From positions 1 to 41,400 of the forward strand of contig JAMPAV010000015.1 in the NCBI GenBank assembly GCA_023667055.1: a stretch of DNA of 41,400 nt, given 5' to 3'. Each line of letters starts with the position of its first letter. The stretch's first letter is position 1. The notes under the pieces are model-generated. The model saw nothing but the letters and a program-made list of their open reading frames with translations. It did no database searches and had not been told where the DNA came from. Both the position numbers and the translations under genes were made by a program. Below are positions 34,724 through 41,400 of this stretch, one piece after another. The stretch is from Muribaculum sp. Lineage in GTDB: Bacteria; Bacteroidota; Bacteroidia; Bacteroidales; Muribaculaceae.

Positions 34724-36721
34724 ATGAAAAAGACCGCCTTGCTGACATTGCTCGCAGCTTGCTCCTGTGCACTTGCATCCCGTCCTGATGCCGCTCTTTG
34801 GGTTCCGGATTCTGATTCCCCATGCACTGTGAAGTATAAAGGGAAGGATGCCATCGCCAAGAAAGCTGTAGAGATTCTATCAAAAAGCAATCCCGATGAC
34901 TATTTCAGCAACTACGTTCTCGTGTCTAAAAAACTTGATGCTGCGCCCAATGAGTTTTACAAAATAAGCGTTGACAGTCTGAAGAAAACAGTGACAATAG
35001 CCTCGCCTTCCGGTCGCGGTATGCTCTATGGCGCCCTCTCCCTATATCGTCTGGAATCATGCTATGATCATGAGGATTCACCAAAACATTCAATCAGGAT
35101 ATTAAATCACTGGGATAACCTTGATGGGACTGTAGAAAGAGGTTATGCAGGTAAAAGTATATGGAACTGGAATGAATCCATTACAGACTCAAAAAAGGCA
35201 CTTTATGAAAAGTATGCGCTTGCAAATGCCATGGCAGGCATCAACGGAACGGTACTGAACAATGTCAACGCCTCTCCCAATATGCTCAACGATGAAATTT
35301 TGGAGCGTGTGGCAGCTGTGGCCGACATTCTGCGTCCCTACAACATTAAGGTTTATCTGTCGGTAAATTTTGCTTCTCCAAGTGCAATCGGAGGTTTTTC
35401 TACTTCCGACCCCCTGGATAAGGATGTACAGGGATGGTGGATGGATAAGGTTAAAACTATTTATTCTCTGATTCCTGATTTCGGCGGTTTCCTTGTGAAA
35501 GCCAACAGCGAGGGACAACCGGGTCCCTGCGACTTCGGTCGCACCCATGCCGAAGGTGCCAACATGCTTGCAAAAGCATTGAAACCGTATGGTGGAATTG
35601 TAATGTGGCGTGCTTTCGTATATAATGCCACAGACCCGGACCGTGCCAAACAGGCATACAATGAATTTATGCCTCTTGACGGAAAATTTGACACTAATGT
35701 GTTGGTCCAGGTGAAAAACGGTCCCGTCGATTTTCAACCCCGCGAACCATACAGCCCTCTTTTTGCCGGTATGAAGGAGACTCCACTGATGGCTGAACTG
35801 CAGATTACACAGGAATATCTCGGACATGCCAACCATCTTGCTTATCTTGCCCCGATGTGGGCGGAATTTTTTGAAGAGGCTCCATGTGATAATGTGAAAG
35901 GAGTGGCGGGAGTGGCCAATATTGGAGATGACGAGAATTTCACGGGACATCCTCTTGCACAGGCCAACTGGTATGCCTTCGGCAGACTTGCATGGAATCC
36001 GCAGCTTAGTCCTTCCCGGATTGTGGAGGAATGGGCAAACCTGACACCATGGATAAATGCAGGGGGAGAGGAAATGGAAAAATTCAAGGATATTATGGTG
36101 TCAAGCCGAGAATATGTGGTAGATTACATGATGCCAATGGGTCTGCACCATATTTTTGCATGGGGACACCACTATGGTCCGCAACCCTGGTGTGAGATAC
36201 CCGGTGCACGTCCTGACTGGCTTCCAAAATATTATCACAAGGCTGACGCCGATGGCATTGGATTTGACCGCACTGTGGCCACCGGCAGTGGCGCCACTGC
36301 TCAATACCCCTCTCCCATCGCGGATCAATTGGAAAAAGAATCATCCTGTCCGGAAAAATATCTGCTTTGGTTTCATCATCTCGACTGGAATCACAAATTG
36401 AAGAGCGGAGAGACCCTTTGGCAAGCACTCAACCGTCATTACGACAATGGAGTGGCCGGAGTGGATAGGATGCGTACTCAATGGAAGAGTCTTGAAGGAT
36501 GTGTGGATAAGGAAGTATATGCCGACATATCCAAACGTTTGCTAACCCAGCATAAGGATGCCATCTGGTGGAGGGATGCTTGTCTTGAATACTTCGGTGG
36601 CATAGCCAATAAAAAGGCTTCGAAAAATTCGATGCATAAACTTGACGAAATGACGAAAGTGGATCTTGGCATAGACAACTACACCAATCCTTCCCCTACC
36701 CTCCTTAACTCCTTCCGCTAA
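34724..36721 (+). CDS. Glycoside hydrolase family 67 alpha-glucuronidase
   Basis: Removes (4-O-methyl)-glucuronic acid from the non-reducing end of glucuronoxylo-oligosaccharides. The 665-residue length is typical. The N-terminal beta domain is followed by a TIM barrel. The general acid Glu263 lies in KANSEGQPGPCDFGRTHAEGANMLA. The two carboxylates of the water-activating pair are in NGPVDFQPREP and LMAELQITQEYLG. The export signal has a lipobox-like LLAAC, so it may be a lipoprotein, though no acidic LES follows the Cys. With GH43, GH51, xylB and xylA it completes an arabino-glucuronoxylan route. Confidence 0.94.
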   Translation: MKKTALLTLLAACSCALASRPDAALWVPDSDSPCTVKYKGKDAIAKKAVEILSKSNPDDYFSNYVLVSKKLDAAPNEFYKISVDSLKKTVTIASPSGRGMLYGALSLYRLESCYDHEDSPKHSIRILNHWDNLDGTVERGYAGKSIWNWNESITDSKKALYEKYALANAMAGINGTVLNNVNASPNMLNDEILERVAAVADILRPYNIKVYLSVNFASPSAIGGFSTSDPLDKDVQGWWMDKVKTIYSLIPDFGGFLVKANSEGQPGPCDFGRTHAEGANMLAKALKPYGGIVMWRAFVYNATDPDRAKQAYNEFMPLDGKFDTNVLVQVKNGPVDFQPREPYSPLFAGMKETPLMAELQITQEYLGHANHLAYLAPMWAEFFEEAPCDNVKGVAGVANIGDDENFTGHPLAQANWYAFGRLAWNPQLSPSRIVEEWANLTPWINAGGEEMEKFKDIMVSSREYVVDYMMPMGLHHIFAWGHHYGPQPWCEIPGARPDWLPKYYHKADADGIGFDRTVATGSGATAQYPSPIADQLEKESSCPEKYLLWFHHLDWNHKLKSGETLWQALNRHYDNGVAGVDRMRTQWKSLEGCVDKEVYADISKRLLTQHKDAIWWRDACLEYFGGIANKKASKNSMHKLDEMTKVDLGIDNYTNPSPTLLNSFR

Positions 36722-36762
36722 GACACTGGATAAGATAGCATTGGCATGGGTTACGCGCAATC

Positions 36763-36820
36763 TAAGGCCCCGACTCAAAGCCGCCCAAGCCGCTGCCATT
36801 TTTTTTGAGTCGGAGCCTTA
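36763..36820. terminator. Large inverted repeat between convergent GH67 and AraC genes
   Basis: 16 of 17 positions pair between 36763-36779 and 36804-36820 (TAAGGCCCCGACTCAAA with its complement), around a 24-nt loop, with a T-run inside the right arm. It probably terminates both convergent genes. One arm resembles the sequence at the PurF-like stop codon. Confidence 0.72.
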
Positions 36821-36855
36821 AAGTTGGGGGAAGTTCCATTAAATATATTCGATGT

Positions 36856-37665
36856 TCAGACCTCCATCACAATACGATATTGAGAGGGTGTCATGCCGAC
36901 TTTTGCGGTGAAATAGCGGGAGAAATGCGAGAGTGAGCGGAAGTTGAAGTTCTCTGATATTTCGGTCAGGGATTTTCCGGTGTCTGACACACTGCGTATT
37001 ATGTCTGTTATGGCAAAGCGGTCAATCCAGTATCCTGCCGGTTTGCCGCTGATCTCACGGCTTATGTCCGACAGGTAGTGGGGCGTGATGCAGAGCTGTG
37101 ACGCATAATGTCTCAATTCCCTTGACTTCCGCGTCTCCCCACTCTGCAACAGGTCAATGAAGCGGTGCATCAGCTCCGCAGCCCTCTCCGGGATGCTTTC
37201 AACCCGTTCCTGACGGGAGTGTATGTCATAGAGGTCAAGGATATGCGCGGCAAGCAATGCCCCGAACATCTCGTCGCGGAAAAGATGGGGCTCTTCAATC
37301 CGTTCTTTCAGCCTTTGAAGGTCTGCCTTACAGTGATTGAAGTCTTTTTCCGACAGTTTCATCACCGGATTACTCATAAGCGACAACTTCCCCACCACAT
37401 CATAATTGCTACGCACCCATGCAGTCATCACCGACTCCAGAGACAACCACATTATGAAACCCTCGAAGTCAGCCGACTTGGAGAAATTGGTGGCAAGCGG
37501 CATCTCTGTTATAATGGCATAATCGCCTCTGCCGACATTATATCGTGTGTGCCGGAAAGTAAAACCTATACTGCCCCGAACACAAAGTACATGTAGAATG
37601 CGGTCGTCATAGCGTCTTTCAAAACCATCGGAGAAGAGGATTCCGTATTTTTCAGTGGCTTCCAT
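36856..37665 (-). CDS. AraC-family transcriptional regulator (1)
   Basis: DNA-binding regulator. The N-terminal half (1 to about 150) is a cupin-like sensing domain (VRGSIGFTFRHTRYNVGRGDYAIITEMPLATN). The C-terminal half holds two helix-turn-helix motifs of the HTH_18 type (LCITPHYLSDISREISGKPAG and LTEISENFNFRSLSHFSRYFTAKVGMTPSQYR). The 269-residue length is typical. It is divergent from the CMD-cupin gene, which is its most likely target (inference). The -7 box ends 5 bp before the ATG, predicting a leaderless or nearly leaderless mRNA. Confidence 0.9.
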   Translation of the reverse strand: MEATEKYGILFSDGFERRYDDRILHVLCVRGSIGFTFRHTRYNVGRGDYAIITEMPLATNFSKSADFEGFIMWLSLESVMTAWVRSNYDVVGKLSLMSNPVMKLSEKDFNHCKADLQRLKERIEEPHLFRDEMFGALLAAHILDLYDIHSRQERVESIPERAAELMHRFIDLLQSGETRKSRELRHYASQLCITPHYLSDISREISGKPAGYWIDRFAITDIIRSVSDTGKSLTEISENFNFRSLSHFSRYFTAKVGMTPSQYRIVMEV

Positions 37666-37669
37666 AGCG

Positions 37670-37701
37670 CAAATTTAATCAAAATCCACGAAATATGAAA
37701 A
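37670..37701 (-). promoter_or_regulatory. Promoter for AraC regulator 1, abutting its start codon
   Basis: Minus strand -7 TAAATTTG (37670-37677), with TTTT (three of four) at 37698-37701 after a 20-bp spacer. The start codon begins 5 bp after the box. Confidence 0.6.
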
Positions 37702-37825
37702 TTTCCCCACCAAATTTGAAAATCATTTCAGCGCAGAAATCGTTTAATTTGCAGTACAGAACAAATAAACTACAAGATTTTACAACCCGCTTCATCGGGT
37801 CAAACAAAATTCACGACTAAAAATT

Positions 37826-38668
37826 ATGAAAAGAATATTTCTTGTCATAATTTCATTAACATCAATTATTATGGCACAGGCACAAGCCAATCCAACGAAA
37901 TTGACCGCCACAGAGGTCAACCCCAATCAGACAGCCGGACGCACACAGCTCGGTGAGTTTGCACCCAAGTTTGCGGAACTAAATGACAATGTACTTTTCG
38001 GACAGGTATGGAGTCGTACAAACAAGCTCTCAAAACGCGATCGCAGTCTTATCACCGTAACTTCTCTCATCAGTCAAGGAATCACTGACTCATCGTTGGT
38101 GGCACACCTTCAGGGAGCAAAACAAAACGGCATCACACGCACGGAAATTGCTGAGATAATTACGCAGGTGGCATTCTATGCCGGATGGCCGAAGGCTTGG
38201 GCCGCGTTCCGTCTTGCAAAGGATATATGGAAAGAAGAAACGGAGGAGGCTGACGCCAAGGCCGCTTTCCAGAATGAGATGATCTTCCCTATCGGAGAAC
38301 CCAACACAGCGTATGCCAAATATTTTGTTGGCAACAGCTATCTCGCCCCAATCTCAACCGAGCAGGTGAAATTCTCGAATGTCACCTTTGAGCCGGGATG
38401 CCGCAACGACTGGCACATCCACCACGCTACAAGGGGAGGCGGTCAGATGCTCGTTGGAGTTGCCGGTCGCGGTTGGTATCAGGAAGAAGGTAAGCCCGCT
38501 GTCGCCATACTCCCCGGCACAGTCATACACATCCCTGCCAACGTGAAGCACTGGCACGGAGCACAGAAAGACAGTTGGTTTGCCCACCTCGCCTTTGAAC
38601 TCGACGGAGAGGAAACCTCCAACGAATGGCTCGAACCAGTCAGCGCAGAAGATTACAACAACTTATAA
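37826..38668 (+). CDS. Exported carboxymuconolactone decarboxylase-like/cupin fusion
   Basis: Two domains after a signal peptide (about 1-21, ending AQAQA). Residues about 40-135 are CMD/AhpD-like (WSRTNKLSKRDRSLITVTSLI, then AEIITQVAFYAGWPKAWAAF). The redox CxxC of AhpD-type members is missing. Residues about 165-270 are a cupin with the metal motif WHIHHATRGGGQMLVGVAGRGWYQEEG and a second motif containing IPANVKHWHGA. The reaction is unknown; relatives are annotated as CMD family or cupin proteins. At 280 residues it matches the fused family. It is divergent from AraC regulator 1, which probably controls it. Confidence 0.86.
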   Translation: MKRIFLVIISLTSIIMAQAQANPTKLTATEVNPNQTAGRTQLGEFAPKFAELNDNVLFGQVWSRTNKLSKRDRSLITVTSLISQGITDSSLVAHLQGAKQNGITRTEIAEIITQVAFYAGWPKAWAAFRLAKDIWKEETEEADAKAAFQNEMIFPIGEPNTAYAKYFVGNSYLAPISTEQVKFSNVTFEPGCRNDWHIHHATRGGGQMLVGVAGRGWYQEEGKPAVAILPGTVIHIPANVKHWHGAQKDSWFAHLAFELDGEETSNEWLEPVSAEDYNNL

Positions 38669-38689
38669 TACAAGTCCACAAGAATCATG

Positions 38690-38720
38690 ACAGCCACCCT
38701 TATTTATGGAGTGGCTGTTT
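38690..38720 (+). terminator. Terminator after the CMD-cupin gene
   Basis: An 8-bp stem ACAGCCAC/GTGGCTGT (38690-38697, 38711-38718) with a 13-nt AT-rich loop and a TTTTGT tail. It could also work on the minus strand for the YjbR genes. Confidence 0.65.
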
Positions 38721-38827
38721 TGTATTCTTCAACTTTCAGTTTGACTGGATGCGGAACGCTTTGAAAACGTTTTTCAATCCCAACGATACCTTCGTCATCA
38801 AACGTGGCGTTGATGTTTCGGCGTGTC

Positions 38828-39046
38828 TTAATCCTTTCTTGAAGTTTCACGAAGGCTGATGTTTCCCGCTCGAATAGGACATTTAACCGTACACTCGTCT
38901 ATCTTCTCTATATCGTAAAAGCAGAATATATGGTCGTTTACATAGAACACCAATGTATTCTTGGCCGAGGTGAATTTTTGGAACGGCATTTTCTCCGTCA
39001 CATCAGGCAGAGACAGACAGAAATTTCTGAAATCCTTACAATTCAT
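38828..39046 (-). pseudogene. Truncated MmcQ/YjbR-family gene
   Basis: The first 55 residues match the YjbR family (MNCKDFRNFCLSLPDVTEKMPF through IFCFYDIEKIDECTVKC). The protein then loses the family pattern and stops at 72 residues, where about 115 are expected. The conserved HMNK.HW segment is absent. On the same strand, another frame is open from 38898 to 38704 (64 codons) without resembling the missing part, so this looks like a recombination or decay product rather than a single frameshift. It begins 10 bp after the intact paralogue. It may still be expressed as a short protein. Confidence 0.6.
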
Positions 39047-39056
39047 AGTTGTAATT

Positions 39057-39416
39057 TTATAGACCGATTGATTCGCGGGTCTTTTTGGACAGTTTGTCAA
39101 CGATGAGATTATAGCCATCTTTGATAAGCTGCTTAATAGTTGCATCCGATATGTCAGACTCCAGCCTTACTCCAAGCCAATGCTCCTTGTTCATGTGCCA
39201 CGCCGGGAATGCACCTTCGTAGCGGCTTTGCATTTCGACGATTGTCTCCGTGTCGCATTTCACATCGATAAATTTCTTGTCCGGGTCCTCGAGCATAAAC
39301 CACTTCCCACCCACCTTGTAGGTGATAAGCATTTCGTACTGCGGTTCGGTCCAAGGCTGATTTTCTTCCACTTTCGGAAGTGAGAGCGCATACTCTCTGA
39401 GTTCTTCTACGTTCAT
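39057..39416 (-). CDS. MmcQ/YjbR-family DNA-binding-fold protein
   Basis: Small cytoplasmic protein of the double-wing-like YjbR fold, function not established. Family landmarks are visible: MNVEELREYALSLPKVEE at the start, VGGKWFML, the VKCDTE motif, and PAWHMNKEHWLGV near the end, followed by a C-terminal helix with conserved basic residues. The 119 residues match. It heads a two-gene unit with the truncated paralogue. Upstream lies the spacer shared with AraC regulator 2, holding three GTGCTAT boxes. Box 1 is oriented towards this gene, so it may be coregulated. Confidence 0.85.
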   Translation of the reverse strand: MNVEELREYALSLPKVEENQPWTEPQYEMLITYKVGGKWFMLEDPDKKFIDVKCDTETIVEMQSRYEGAFPAWHMNKEHWLGVRLESDISDATIKQLIKDGYNLIVDKLSKKTRESIGL

Positions 39417-39477
39417 AATTTATTTCTTGACTTTTATTGAGTAAACAAAGACCGCAAAGTGTTGGTTGACTCACCTG

Positions 39478-39484
39478 ATAGCAC
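39478..39484 (-). promoter_or_regulatory. GTGCTAT box 1 (reverse orientation)
   Basis: ATAGCAC on the plus strand within GATAGCACGAAACG. It is exactly 21 bp from box 2 in the same orientation, and about 22 bp upstream of a weak ACACTTTG -7-like element facing the YjbR genes. Confidence 0.55.
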
Positions 39485-39498
39485 GAAACGTGACAATA

Positions 39499-39505
39499 AT
39501 AGCAC
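39499..39505 (-). promoter_or_regulatory. GTGCTAT box 2 (reverse orientation)
   Basis: ATAGCAC within AATAGCACAA (39498-39507). It is a direct repeat of box 1 at a 21-bp spacing and one arm of a perfect 10-bp inverted repeat with box 3. Confidence 0.55.
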
Positions 39506-39533
39506 AATATCTTAGGATATAATAATGGAATGT

Positions 39534-39569
39534 TTTGTGCTATTGAACCGCATTTAGTTGTTATATTTG
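39534..39569 (+). promoter_or_regulatory. Promoter for AraC regulator 2
   Basis: -7 TATATTTG (39562-39569). The nearest TTTG (39534-39537) is 24 bp upstream, too far for a good -33 element, which is what an activator-dependent promoter would show. Confidence 0.6.
39537..39543 (+). promoter_or_regulatory. GTGCTAT box 3 at the AraC regulator 2 promoter
   Basis: Within TTTTGTGCTAT, followed by GAAC (39545-39548) exactly 13 bp before the -7 box. It occupies the -33 region of the araC promoter. Confidence 0.6.
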
Positions 39570-39592
39570 CAGAGTAGAAAACCTGAGATTAG

Positions 39593-40456
39593 ATGAATGA
39601 GATAAAACTATACAAATTTCAGCGGCTGAAGTATGGCACGGAACTCAAGTGTGATGCCATGGATTTTGAGTCAATCAAACCCGGGATTATGGAGTATCCC
39701 TTACACAGGGAGTCCTTTTTCTGTTTCATACTTGTCGAGGATGGAACGGCCATATTGAAATTGAATGGAAAAGAAAAGAATGTTGAGGCTAAGACAATAA
39801 TCTGTGGCTTGCCCGGTGAGGTATGGGAATGGAAAGATGCTCGAAATCTTGCAGGAAAAGTAGTGATATTTGAGCCGGACTTCATAATGTCAGCGGTAAA
39901 AGACCCTCTCCTGCTTCAGAGACCATCATTTCTCCATGCCGATGTCCATGTCCCCTTTATAAAACTGAGCGACAAAGGGTTCTTGTGGATTCGCGACATA
40001 ATTGTTGAAATGATGGAAGAGATAAAGTCACCGGTCAAATTCCAGGATCTGCTGAGGGCGCAGCTCTGGCATCTCATTCTCTTGATAGAGAAAGAATACC
40101 AAATGAATCCGAATTCTGTTGCCGGCGAACTGCCTCAAAAGAATTATGCAGCCGGCTTTGTCAATCTCGTGGGCATGGCATTATACAAGCATCACGATGT
40201 GGAATATTACGCCGACCGTCTGTGCATCACCGTAAACTATCTGAACAAAGTATCGCATGCGGCACTCGGAGTAAGCGCCCGGAAATATGTGCAGGGACGT
40301 ATTATTGCGGAGGCAAAAAATCTGCTTTCAATCACAAGGATGAATGTGAGTCAGGTGGCTGATATGCTCGGGTTTGAATCATCAAATTACTTTATACGTT
40401 TTTTCAGGAAACAGACAGGTCTGACTCCGGGGGAATATAAAGAAAGTCACCAATGA
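39593..40456 (+). CDS. AraC-family transcriptional regulator (2)
   Basis: The N-terminal half is a cupin-like domain (ILVEDGTAILKLNGKEKNVEAKTIICGLPGEVWEW). The C-terminal half (about 185-287) has two helix-turn-helix motifs (YYADRLCITVNYLNKVSHAALGVSARKYV and VSQVADMLGFESSNYFIRFFRKQTGLTPGEYK). The 287 residues are typical. GTGCTAT boxes lie in its own promoter, in the direction of the YjbR genes, and before the SMR gene downstream. I infer autoregulation and control of these neighbours. The effector is unknown. Confidence 0.9.
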   Translation: MNEIKLYKFQRLKYGTELKCDAMDFESIKPGIMEYPLHRESFFCFILVEDGTAILKLNGKEKNVEAKTIICGLPGEVWEWKDARNLAGKVVIFEPDFIMSAVKDPLLLQRPSFLHADVHVPFIKLSDKGFLWIRDIIVEMMEEIKSPVKFQDLLRAQLWHLILLIEKEYQMNPNSVAGELPQKNYAAGFVNLVGMALYKHHDVEYYADRLCITVNYLNKVSHAALGVSARKYVQGRIIAEAKNLLSITRMNVSQVADMLGFESSNYFIRFFRKQTGLTPGEYKESHQ

Positions 40457-40476
40457 TGCTAAATCTGTCATCTTTT

Positions 40477-40483
40477 GTGCTAT
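40477..40483 (+). promoter_or_regulatory. GTGCTAT box 4 at the SMR promoter
   Basis: Within TTTTGTGCTAT, the same 11-mer as box 3, followed by GAAC (40488-40491) exactly 13 bp before the -7 box. Confidence 0.6.
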
Positions 40484-40512
40484 GATAGAACGAATAAAAA
40501 GTCATAACTTTG
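40481..40512 (+). promoter_or_regulatory. Promoter for the SMR-NTF2 pair
   Basis: -7 TAACTTTG (40505-40512, exact TAnnTTTG), with TATG (three of four) at 40481-40484, 20 bp upstream and overlapping box 4. Confidence 0.65.
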
Positions 40513-40542
40513 CACTTCCAATAATATTGGGAAGCGACAACA

Positions 40543-40866
40543 ATGATACACTGGATATATCTTATATTGGCGGGGCTGTTTGAGGTCGGTGTCACATACT
40601 GTTTGGCCAAACTCAAAGATGTTGCCGGACTCGAACTTGCCGGATGGTCCGTGGCGCTGCTTTGCGGCATGGCCATCAGCATATTCTTTGTAAACAAGTC
40701 GATGGAGAGTATTCCGCTTGGCATTGCCTATCCTGTATGGACAGGCATAGGGGCAGCCGGGGCTGTTATTGTGGGCTGTCTTTTTTTCGGTGAGACGTTG
40801 ACTTTTAGGCGTATTCTCTTCATTTCAATGCTAATCATCGCCATAATTGGCTTGGAAAAATCATAA
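40543..40866 (+). CDS. Small multidrug resistance (SMR) family transporter
   Basis: A four-helix inner-membrane exporter. At 107 residues it has the exact size of EmrE, SugE and Gdx proteins. The essential membrane glutamate is in TM1 (LAGLFEVG, Glu14). TM3 carries the GIAYPVWTGIGAAGAVIVG signature. The C-terminal helix ends IIGLEKS. Whether it belongs to the guanidinium (Gdx) or quaternary-ammonium (Qac) subtype is not decided here. It sits 6 bp before the NTF2-like gene, so the two are cotranscribed. Confidence 0.92.
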   Translation: MIHWIYLILAGLFEVGVTYCLAKLKDVAGLELAGWSVALLCGMAISIFFVNKSMESIPLGIAYPVWTGIGAAGAVIVGCLFFGETLTFRRILFISMLIIAIIGLEKS

Positions 40867-40872
40867 AAAGCA

Positions 40873-41334
40873 ATGGATACAAATCTTATTTTGGAAAACG
40901 GACATTCAGCCGCTGATGTTGCCACGGCGCAGCATATTGTTGATTTAGAGAAAGAAGCTCTGAATCTTTGGTTCAACGGACAGACATCGGGCTATGATCG
41001 GCTGTGGAGCCGTGAGTCCTTCTCATATTTTGACGGGGCTGTCACAAAACGCATTGACAGCCATAAAGAAATTGAGGAAGTGTTTAAAACGATAGAGGGG
41101 AAGCTATTTGCACATGGCGGCTATCGTTTTGAAAATCCACGGGTACAACTGTTTGGCGATACGGCGATACTGACATACCAACTCTATGCCGACACTACTC
41201 TCATAGACATGAAATACAACTGTATTGAAGTATATCACAAAGAGGCAACAGGGGAATGGCACGTTGTTCACTCCACTTGGTCGTTCATTCGTCCGATGGA
41301 TATGAACTTTGGCAATGCCGAGCAAATAGTATGA
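40873..41334 (+). CDS. NTF2-like/SnoaL-fold (DUF4440-type) protein
   Basis: Cytoplasmic protein of 153 residues with the cone-shaped NTF2 fold seen in DUF4440 and SnoaL-like proteins. An N-terminal helix (TAQHIVDLEKEALNLWFNGQTSGYDRLWS) is followed by the typical ESFSYFDG segment. The beta-sheet core (TAILTYQLYADTTLI) ends in GEWHVVHSTWSF. No catalytic residues can be named. It is paired with the SMR gene and is likely under the same GTGCTAT-box promoter. The 66 bp after it to the window end hold nothing recognisable. Confidence 0.82.
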   Translation: MDTNLILENGHSAADVATAQHIVDLEKEALNLWFNGQTSGYDRLWSRESFSYFDGAVTKRIDSHKEIEEVFKTIEGKLFAHGGYRFENPRVQLFGDTAILTYQLYADTTLIDMKYNCIEVYHKEATGEWHVVHSTWSFIRPMDMNFGNAEQIV

Positions 41335-41400
41335 TGAATCTCGTCAGGTTGACCTTGACTGTCCTCTGCGGCTTACGATGAGCCTTATAGAGTCCAAATG

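Overview
The window looks like chromosome from a gut Bacteroidales bacterium, most likely Muribaculaceae or a close relative. Three things support this. Many spacers carry the Bacteroidetes-type promoter (TTTG, about 20 bp, TAnnTTTG), with exact matches before recJ, the tRNA genes and the HAD gene. Several genes are typical of the phylum (DUF4290 protein, glutaminase-less PurF paralogue, MurA with Asp at the fosfomycin position, carboxynorspermidine decarboxylase). A secreted protein ends in the 'YFNLQG' tail common in Prevotella and Muribaculaceae. The family assignment is inference; no rRNA is present.

Layout. 73-8303 (minus): dapA-dnaG, recJ, recQ and umuC, a lysine/peptidoglycan, replication and repair block. 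8483-8647 (minus): two identical tRNA-Gln(CTG) genes with their own promoter and terminator. 8767-10406 (minus): a PAP2 phosphatase overlapping an outer-membrane-like barrel protein. 10600-12012 (minus): a PurF-like protein lacking its glutaminase residues. 12187-19004 (minus): a run of seven close-packed genes (COG2509 flavoprotein, tsaB, DUF4290, murA, rimM, OmpA-family, nspC). 19127-21062 (plus): HAD phosphatase and rarA, facing a uracil-DNA-glycosylase-like gene.

21861-36721 (mostly plus) mixes core genes (AddB-like nuclease, rplY, pth) with xylan-utilisation genes: GH43, GH51 arabinofuranosidase, xylulokinase, xylose isomerase and GH67 alpha-glucuronidase. Together these would remove arabinose, xylose and glucuronate from arabino-glucuronoxylan fragments and feed xylose into the pentose phosphate pathway. 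No SusC/SusD pair or hybrid two-component regulator is visible here.

36856-41334 is an accessory region. It has an AraC regulator divergent from an exported CMD-cupin protein, two YjbR-like genes (one truncated), a second AraC regulator, an SMR transporter and an NTF2-like protein. The most distinctive signal is four copies of a GTGCTAT box: three between the YjbR genes and the second AraC gene, and one before the SMR gene. Two share the same GAAC half-box 13 bp before the -7 element, which suggests a small local regulon. I saw no insertion sequence, prophage, CRISPR array or rRNA.
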